A stretch of DNA of 11,302 nt from JBLHOS01 sp047623825 (GTDB taxonomy: Bacteria; Pseudomonadota; Alphaproteobacteria; Rhodobacterales; Rhodobacteraceae): the NCBI GenBank assembly GCA_047623825.1, contig JBLHOS010000093.1, forward strand, positions 1 through 11,302, read 5' to 3'. The notes under the pieces are model-generated. The model saw nothing but the letters and a program-made list of their open reading frames with translations, was not told the origin of the DNA and did no database searches. The first letter of the stretch is position 1, and the number at the start of each line of letters is the position of its first letter. Of the stretch, positions 6,752 through 11,302 are shown piece after piece. The position numbers and the translations under genes are program-made.

Positions 6752-7570
6752 ATGTGTGATATCTGCGTAATGAATGTGGTCAAAGAAAAGATGCTGTCCC
6801 GACGGTCCTTCTTTGCGGCTGGTGCTGCGGCGACGGCGGCTGTTGCGTTCGGCAGTGGCACGACAACACCGGCTATGGCGGCGGGTCACGGAGGCGTCTT
6901 TGATATGACGCACACGCTGAGCGAGGATTTTCCGACCTATTTTGGCGCGCCCGGCCTTGCGATGGAGCAGGCGTTCAACTTTGCAGAGCACGGATTTAAC
7001 GTGTTCAACCTGACAGTGAATGAACACACCGGCACCCATATCGACGCGCCGCTGCATTTCTCGGCAGATGGTAAATCAGTCGATGAAATTCTAGTTGAAA
7101 ACTTGGTGTGTCCACTTGCCGTTATAGATATCGCGGCGCGCGCGGCACAAGATGCCGATGCGCAAGTGACGCCTGATGATCTGGCCTCATGGATATCAAC
7201 CAACGGCCCAATACCAGATGGGGCCTGCGTTGCGATGTATTCGGGGTGGGCTGCAAAGGCCATGACGCCAGAGTTTCGCAATGCGGATGCCGATGGTGTG
7301 ATGCATTTCCCGGGCTTTCATATTGAGGCCGCGCAGATGCTGATTGAGACCACCGGTGCGGCGGCAATTGCAGTCGATAGCCTGTCGTTGGATCACGGCC
7401 CCTCTGGTGATTTTGCGACGCATTACAATTGGCTGCCGTCGGGACGCTACGGGATCGAGTGCATTGCGGGCTTGGATCTGGTCCCCGCCTCTGGCGCAAC
7501 GCTGGTCGTGGGTGCACCCAAAACTCGCGGTGGATCGGGCGGCCCCGCCCGGATCTTTGCGATGGTCTGA
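6752..7570 (+). CDS. Tat-exported cyclase-family metallohydrolase (kynurenine formamidase / isatin hydrolase-like)
   Basis: A 272-residue product. Residues 1-43 form a twin-arginine signal: SRRSFF at 16-21, a hydrophobic Ala-rich stretch 22-34, and AMA before a likely cleavage at 43/44. It should act folded in the periplasm. The mature part carries the cyclase-family metal motif EHTGTHIDAPLHF at 91-103 (His92, His96, Asp98, His102), with FPGFHIEAA at 186-194 and a late Asp-x-x-x-Leu-Asp-His region near 209-215. Known relatives hydrolyse amide bonds in formylkynurenine or isatin using divalent metal; the substrate here cannot be told. An odd point is a Cys-x-x-Cys (Cys2, Cys5) before the twin arginines. 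GGAG eight bases before the ATG at 6752 supports this start over the later ATGs. It sits between ureB and ureC with its own operator-like dyad, and is not a urease component. Confidence 0.9.
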   Translation: MCDICVMNVVKEKMLSRRSFFAAGAAATAAVAFGSGTTTPAMAAGHGGVFDMTHTLSEDFPTYFGAPGLAMEQAFNFAEHGFNVFNLTVNEHTGTHIDAPLHFSADGKSVDEILVENLVCPLAVIDIAARAAQDADAQVTPDDLASWISTNGPIPDGACVAMYSGWAAKAMTPEFRNADADGVMHFPGFHIEAAQMLIETTGAAAIAVDSLSLDHGPSGDFATHYNWLPSGRYGIECIAGLDLVPASGATLVVGAPKTRGGSGGPARIFAMV

Positions 7571-7588
7571 CGGATCCATAAACGATGC

Positions 7589-7610
7589 GGTCAGCGCTTG
7601 GGCGCTGGCC
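7589..7610 (+). terminator. Strong GC hairpin after the cyclase-family gene, possible partial terminator
   Basis: GGTCAGCGC, loop TTGG, GCGCTGGCC forms a 9-bp stem with one G-U pair, 18 bases after the stop codon and 80 bases before ureC. The sequence after it (CACAATAAAC) has no T run, so it is not a full intrinsic terminator. It may attenuate read-through into ureC or protect the upstream mRNA end. The rest of the 119-base gap shows no convincing promoter. Confidence 0.38.
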
Positions 7611-7689
7611 CACAATAAACGACGACAAGGCCCGAGCAGGAAAACTGCGATAAGCTCTTATACAACATATTGCTAACAGGATCTGCCAC

Positions 7690-9399
7690 ATGCCCACAAA
7701 AATCGCGCGTACCACCTATGCCGACATGTATGGACCCACCACCGGTGATCGGGTTCGGCTGGCCGACACGGATTTGATTATTGAGGTTGAGCGGGACCTG
7801 ACAACCTACGGTGAAGAGGTCAAATTTGGTGGCGGTAAAGTGATCCGTGACGGGATGGGGCAATCCCAAGTGACGCGTGCCGGCGGGGCCGTGGACACCG
7901 TCATCACCAACGCGCTGATTGTCGATCACTCTGGCATCTACAAGGCTGATGTCGGTCTGCGCGACGGGATGATCCATGCCATCGGCAAAGCGGGCAATCC
8001 TGACACCCAAGACGGCGTTGATATCATTATTGGACCGGGAACTGAGGTGATTGCATGCGAGGGGCGCATTCTGACGGCAGGGGGCTTTGACGCGCATATC
8101 CACTTTATCGCGCCGCAACAGATAGAGGACGCGCTGCATTCAGGCATCACCACGCAACTGGGCGGTGGCACCGGCCCTGCACACGGTACGCTGGCCACAA
8201 CTTGCACGCCCGGCTCTTGGCATATTGGACGGATGATGCAGGCGCTGGACGCGTTTCCGATGAATTTTGGTCTGTCGTGCAAAGGCAACGCATCGCAACC
8301 CGAAGCTTTGATTGAGATGGTCAATGCTGGGGCCTGCGCGATGAAACTGCATGAAGATTGGGGCACTACGCCCGGTGCGATCGACTGTTGCCTCAGCGTG
8401 GCTGATGATATGGACGTGCAGGTGATGATCCACACGGACACTCTGAACGAGTCTGGGTTCGTCGAGAATACGGTCGCGGCGATCAAGGGCCGCACGATCC
8501 ATGCGTTCCATACCGAGGGGGCCGGTGGCGGACATGCGCCCGACATCATGAAAGTGGTCGGTGAGGCGCATATCATCCCATCCTCAACCAACCCGACGCG
8601 GCCCTACACCGTGAACACCTTGGAGGAACATTTGGATATGTTGATGGTGTGCCATCACTTGGACAAATCCATCCCAGAGGACGTGGCGTTTGCCGAAAGC
8701 CGGATCCGGCGTGAAACAATCGCCGCCGAGGACATCTTGCACGATATGGGCGCATTTTCGATCATCGCGTCGGACAGTCAGGCCATGGGCCGCGTTGGTG
8801 AGGTGATCATCCGTACTTGGCAAACTGCAGATAAGATGAAGAAACAACGTGGTCGACTGCCCGATGAGGCCGGCCAGAACGACAATGTTCGGGTTAAACG
8901 CTACATCGCCAAATATACCATTAATCCAGCCATCACCCACGGCATCAGCGCGCATATCGGCTCAATTCAGCCCGGAAAACGCGCAGATTTGGTGATGTGG
9001 AACCCGGCCTTTTTTGGGGTGAAGCCTGAGATGGTTTTGCTGGGTGGCATGATTGTGGTTGCGCAAATGGGGGATCCCAATGCCTCTATTCCGACGCCAC
9101 AGCCGGTCTATTCGCGGCCAATGTTTGGGGCCTTTGGCAGGGCGCTTGAACGATCCTCGGTCACGTTTGTCAGCCAAGCGGCGCAGGCCAATGGGATTGG
9201 CGCGGAACTGGGATTGGCTAAATCAACTGCGGCGGTGTCGGGCACTCGCAACATCGGTAAGGCAGACATGATCCATAACTCTATGACCCCGCATATTGAG
9301 ATCAATTCCGAAACGTATGAGGTGCGCGCTAACGGTGAATTACTAACTTGTGAGCCCGCAACAGAGCTTGCGATGGCTCAACGTTACTTCTTGTTCTAG
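7690..9399 (+). CDS. ureC: Urease alpha (catalytic) subunit UreC
   Basis: Carries the di-nickel active site that hydrolyses urea. At 569 residues it has the normal length, and every catalytic residue is present: His136 and His138 in GGFDAHIHF, Lys219 in AMKLHEDWG (carbamylated nickel bridge) with His221, His248 in MIHTDTLNESG, His274 in HAFHTEGAGGGH, the flap residues Cys321 and His322 in MVCHHLD, and Asp362 in ASDSQAMGRVGE. The N-terminal YADMYGPTTGDRVRLADTDL and the C-terminal EPATELAMAQRYFLF also fit. The ATG at 7690 has AGGA upstream. The gene should be functional. It is followed by ureE after 38 bases and preceded by the 119-base gap behind the cyclase-family gene. Confidence 0.99.
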   Translation: MPTKIARTTYADMYGPTTGDRVRLADTDLIIEVERDLTTYGEEVKFGGGKVIRDGMGQSQVTRAGGAVDTVITNALIVDHSGIYKADVGLRDGMIHAIGKAGNPDTQDGVDIIIGPGTEVIACEGRILTAGGFDAHIHFIAPQQIEDALHSGITTQLGGGTGPAHGTLATTCTPGSWHIGRMMQALDAFPMNFGLSCKGNASQPEALIEMVNAGACAMKLHEDWGTTPGAIDCCLSVADDMDVQVMIHTDTLNESGFVENTVAAIKGRTIHAFHTEGAGGGHAPDIMKVVGEAHIIPSSTNPTRPYTVNTLEEHLDMLMVCHHLDKSIPEDVAFAESRIRRETIAAEDILHDMGAFSIIASDSQAMGRVGEVIIRTWQTADKMKKQRGRLPDEAGQNDNVRVKRYIAKYTINPAITHGISAHIGSIQPGKRADLVMWNPAFFGVKPEMVLLGGMIVVAQMGDPNASIPTPQPVYSRPMFGAFGRALERSSVTFVSQAAQANGIGAELGLAKSTAAVSGTRNIGKADMIHNSMTPHIEINSETYEVRANGELLTCEPATELAMAQRYFLF

Positions 9400-9408
9400 A
9401 GAGGGTCT

Positions 9409-9444
9409 ATGAACGTTAAGACCGCCAAAGTCGTCAGATGCTGA
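9409..9444 (+). other. Possible 11-codon leader ORF overlapping the ureE start
   Basis: An ATG at 9409 sits three bases after a good purine run (GAGAGGG) that begins beside the ureC stop. It opens a frame of 11 codons ending in TGA at 9442-9444, seven bases after the first base of the ureE ATG (9438) and in another frame. ureE itself has only a weak ribosome binding site, so ribosomes finishing this mini-ORF could reinitiate at ureE. A chance ORF is equally possible. Confidence 0.25.
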
Positions 9445-9935
9445 CCGCCCGCACATTGCTGCGCGCGGGCCACTGGACTGGCCCCGCCGCTGATACCGTT
9501 TCGTTGGATTATGATGGCCGGTTTTTACGCCGCAAACGGCTGCGCACTGATGCGGGTGAGGATCTTTTACTAGATCTGGCCGAGACGGTGTCTTTGAACC
9601 AAGGCGACGCGCTGCAAAGTGAAACTGGCGATAATGTTGAGGTGATCGCCGCGGCTGAGCCGCTGTTGAAGGTCACGGGCGATCTGACGCGCCTTGCCTG
9701 GCATATCGGTAACCGGCACACGCCCTGCCAATTGGCCGCTGATCATCTGATCATCCGCGACGATCACGTGCTGGCCGATATGTTGCGTTATCTGGACGCC
9801 AAAACAGAAAAGATCGTGCAGCCTTTTACCCCTGAAGGTGGGGCTTATGGCCATGGGCGCACCCACAGCCACGATCTGGGGGCTGATCGCGATCATCCGC
9901 ACGGCCATAGTCACAAACACAGCCATGGCGATTAA
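9438..9935 (+). CDS. ureE: Urease nickel metallochaperone UreE
   Basis: Binds nickel and passes it to UreG for insertion into urease. The 165 residues comprise an N-terminal UreE domain (about 1-75, with RFLRRKRLRTDAGEDLLLDL), a metal-binding domain with LAWHIGNRHTPCQL at 86-99 and DDHVLADML at 108-116 (His110 in the position of known nickel ligands), and a tail from about 139 to 165 with nine histidines in 27 residues, mostly as alternating His-x-His. Such tails raise nickel storage capacity in this family. The ATG at 9438 is the only start possible near the conserved region, because an in-frame stop lies at 9417-9419; its ribosome binding site is weak. The last 11 bases overlap ureF. Confidence 0.96.
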   Translation: MLTARTLLRAGHWTGPAADTVSLDYDGRFLRRKRLRTDAGEDLLLDLAETVSLNQGDALQSETGDNVEVIAAAEPLLKVTGDLTRLAWHIGNRHTPCQLAADHLIIRDDHVLADMLRYLDAKTEKIVQPFTPEGGAYGHGRTHSHDLGADRDHPHGHSHKHSHGD

Positions 9936-10575
9936 TGCGGTGCAGTCTGATTTACTGCAGTTGACACAATGGCTGTCACCCAGTTTTCCGGTCAGCTCTT
10001 ATGCCTATTCTCATGGGTTAGAGGTCGCGATGGCGGACGGATCGGTGGCCAATGGCGTCGATCTGAGCAATTGGATTGCGGGCATTTTGCGCGCAGGCTC
10101 AGGCCGCAATGATGCGATATTGCTGTGCCATGCCCGCCGCGCAACATTGCCCTTGGCAGAGTTAGGCGAATTGGCAGAGGCTTTGGCCAGCTCCGCCGAG
10201 CGGTTGGAAGAAACCCGTGCGCAAGGGGCTGCGTTTGTGCGCACGGTCAATATTATGACAGCGCGCAATCAACCTGCATTGCCTTATCCGGTGGCCATTG
10301 GGGCCGCCGCGCGTGATCTGGCGTTGGATGACGCCACAATTGTTCAACTGTTCTTGCATGCATTTGCGTCTAACCTTGTCTCGGTCGGGGTGCGTTTTAT
10401 CCCGTTGGGTCAGACCGAAGGGCAACACATTCTGTCGGGCCTGCATGCTGTCATTGCCGAAGTTTCAGCCGAGGCGATCAGCGCAGATCTTGATGATCTA
10501 GGTGGAGCTGTGTTTGCCGCCGATCTGGCCGCCATGCAACACGAAACCCTTGATGTCCGTCTTTTTCGCACCTGA
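9925..10575 (+). CDS. ureF: Urease accessory protein UreF
   Basis: All-helical partner of UreD in the urease activation complex; it acts on UreG and gates its GTP hydrolysis. The 216-residue product begins MAINAVQSDLLQLTQWL and carries the family landmark LSPSFPVSSYAYSHGLE at 17-33. Later segments such as ARDLALDDATIVQLFLHAFASNLVSVGVRFIPLGQTEGQ match UreF, including the conserved FIPLGQT. The same frame is open upstream inside ureE, but that part is an out-of-frame reading of the ureE histidine tail. The ATG at 9925 gives the normal length and overlaps the end of ureE by 11 bases, consistent with coupled translation. Confidence 0.95.
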   Translation: MAINAVQSDLLQLTQWLSPSFPVSSYAYSHGLEVAMADGSVANGVDLSNWIAGILRAGSGRNDAILLCHARRATLPLAELGELAEALASSAERLEETRAQGAAFVRTVNIMTARNQPALPYPVAIGAAARDLALDDATIVQLFLHAFASNLVSVGVRFIPLGQTEGQHILSGLHAVIAEVSAEAISADLDDLGGAVFAADLAAMQHETLDVRLFRT

Positions 10576-10599
10576 CCCTTTGTCACCGGAGCATGGTCC

Positions 10600-11232
10600 A
10601 TGCCTGATATAACTCGATCCTCAGCCAGCCCGCATGGCCCCTTGCGCGTTGGTATCGGTGGCCCTGTGGGGGCTGGAAAGACCACGTTGACCGAAAAACT
10701 GTGCCGCGCAATGTCGACCGAATTCTCGATCGCGGTGATTACGAATGATATTTACACCTCTGAAGACGCAGAGTTTTTGTTGCGCGCCCAAGTGTTGCCT
10801 GCGCACCGGATCAAAGGGGTGGAAACCGGTGGTTGCCCGCATACCGCCATCCGGGAAGACGCCTCAATCAACCTAGCCGCGATCGCAGAATTTCGTGCCG
10901 CAATCCCTGATCTCGACATCATTTTTATTGAAAGTGGTGGCGATAATCTGGCCGCCACCTTTAGCCCGGAATTGGCCGATCTGACGCTTTATGTCATCGA
11001 TACAGCTGCCGGGCAGGACATTCCGCGCAAACGCGGACCGGGTGTGACGCGGTCGGATCTGTTGATCATAAACAAGACTGATCTGGCGCCTTATGTCGGC
11101 GTCGATCCGGTTTTGTTAGAGCATGACGCCAAGACAGCACGGGGTGCTCGCCCCTTTGTGATGGCATCGTTGCGCAACGATAAGGGCGTTGATGAAGTGG
11201 TGGCGTTTTTGCGCCGCGAGGGTGGGCTTTAG
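10600..11232 (+). CDS. ureG: Urease accessory GTPase UreG
   Basis: SIMIBI-class GTPase that binds nickel and, by GTP hydrolysis, drives metal insertion into urease together with UreD and UreF. The 210-residue product shows the P-loop GGPVGAGKTT at 20-29, TNDIYTSEDAEFL at 48-60, the metal-binding Cys-Pro-His motif at 79-81 inside VETGGCPHTAIREDAS, ESGGDNLAATFSPELAD at 111-127, and the guanine-specificity motif NKTD at 158-161. The start has GGAG about 11 bases upstream; an ATG eight bases earlier is in another frame. It follows ureF by 24 bases and ends the cluster. Its stop overlaps the stop of a convergent gene, and no terminator hairpin is visible. Confidence 0.98.
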   Translation: MPDITRSSASPHGPLRVGIGGPVGAGKTTLTEKLCRAMSTEFSIAVITNDIYTSEDAEFLLRAQVLPAHRIKGVETGGCPHTAIREDASINLAAIAEFRAAIPDLDIIFIESGGDNLAATFSPELADLTLYVIDTAAGQDIPRKRGPGVTRSDLLIINKTDLAPYVGVDPVLLEHDAKTARGARPFVMASLRNDKGVDEVVAFLRREGGL

Positions 11233-11302
11233 TCTGCAGCCTCAACCACTGGCTGCTCAACCTCTGGTGTCAACGCAGCCGCCTGACGTTTGAAATGCCG
11301 GT
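11229..11302 (-). CDS. C-terminal end of an unidentified gene, cut by the right edge
   Basis: On the minus strand one frame is open from the window edge to a TAA at 11229-11231 and encodes 23 final residues ending LTPEVEQPVVEAAD. The Glu/Val/Ala-rich ending looks like a flexible acidic C-terminus, and codon use is like the neighbours. The stop overlaps the ureG stop tail to tail. Too little is present to name a family, and a chance open frame of this length cannot be excluded. Confidence 0.45.
   Translation of the reverse strand, partial: RHFKRQAAALTPEVEQPVVEAAD

Noticed and set aside
7122..7715. 197-codon minus-strand frame opposite the cyclase-family gene
   Set aside because: No recognisable motif, and it runs opposite a gene with a clear signal peptide and metal motif.
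7938..8591. 217-codon open frame antisense to ureC
   Set aside because: It is a mirror of the ureC codon pattern; its Cys-, Ser- and Pro-rich product resembles no family, and ureC on the other strand is certain.
9838..9924. Upstream extension of UreF
   Set aside because: It is the ureE histidine-tail DNA read in another frame; UreF conservation begins after the ATG at 9925.
1..11302. CRISPR arrays, insertion sequences, tRNA genes, phage genes
   Set aside because: No regularly spaced repeats, transposase motifs, terminal inverted repeats or cloverleaf-like segments were seen by eye.

Overview
The window reads as chromosomal DNA of an alphaproteobacterium. Protein style (PyrC/PyrE, DnaB, UreA to UreG), moderately high GC and gene order point to the Rhodobacterales, probably a marine Roseobacter-group organism. 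This placement is inferred from recognised protein families, not from a database match. No tRNA, rRNA, insertion sequence, prophage or CRISPR array is visible.

Left part (1 to about 4617), all on the minus strand and all housekeeping. In transcription order it holds pyrC (dihydroorotase), pyrE (orotate phosphoribosyltransferase), dnaB (replicative helicase), a decayed C-terminal remnant of a 2-oxoglutarate/Fe(II) oxygenase, and alr (alanine racemase, cut by the window's left edge). A hairpin plus T7 tract follows pyrE. The dnaB upstream region carries a helically phased row of GGAT elements, two of which look like DnaA boxes.

Right part (4839 to 11232), all on the plus strand: a complete urease cluster, ureD, ureA, a small membrane protein gene, ureB, a Tat-exported cyclase-family metallohydrolase gene, ureC, ureE, ureF, ureG. 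UreA, UreB and UreC form the nickel enzyme that splits urea to ammonia and carbamate. UreD, UreF and UreG form the activation complex, and UreE, with a nine-histidine tail, delivers nickel. The two extra genes are the non-canonical part. The membrane protein is joined to ureB by an ATGA overlap. The cyclase-family gene is flanked by the two longest gaps in the cluster, with an operator-like perfect dyad before it and a strong hairpin after it, so it looks like a separately controlled cassette inside the operon. No urea transporter gene lies in the window.

The divergent pyrC/ureD gap (4618 to 4838) must hold both promoters. At the right edge the last codons of an unidentified minus-strand gene overlap the ureG stop codon.
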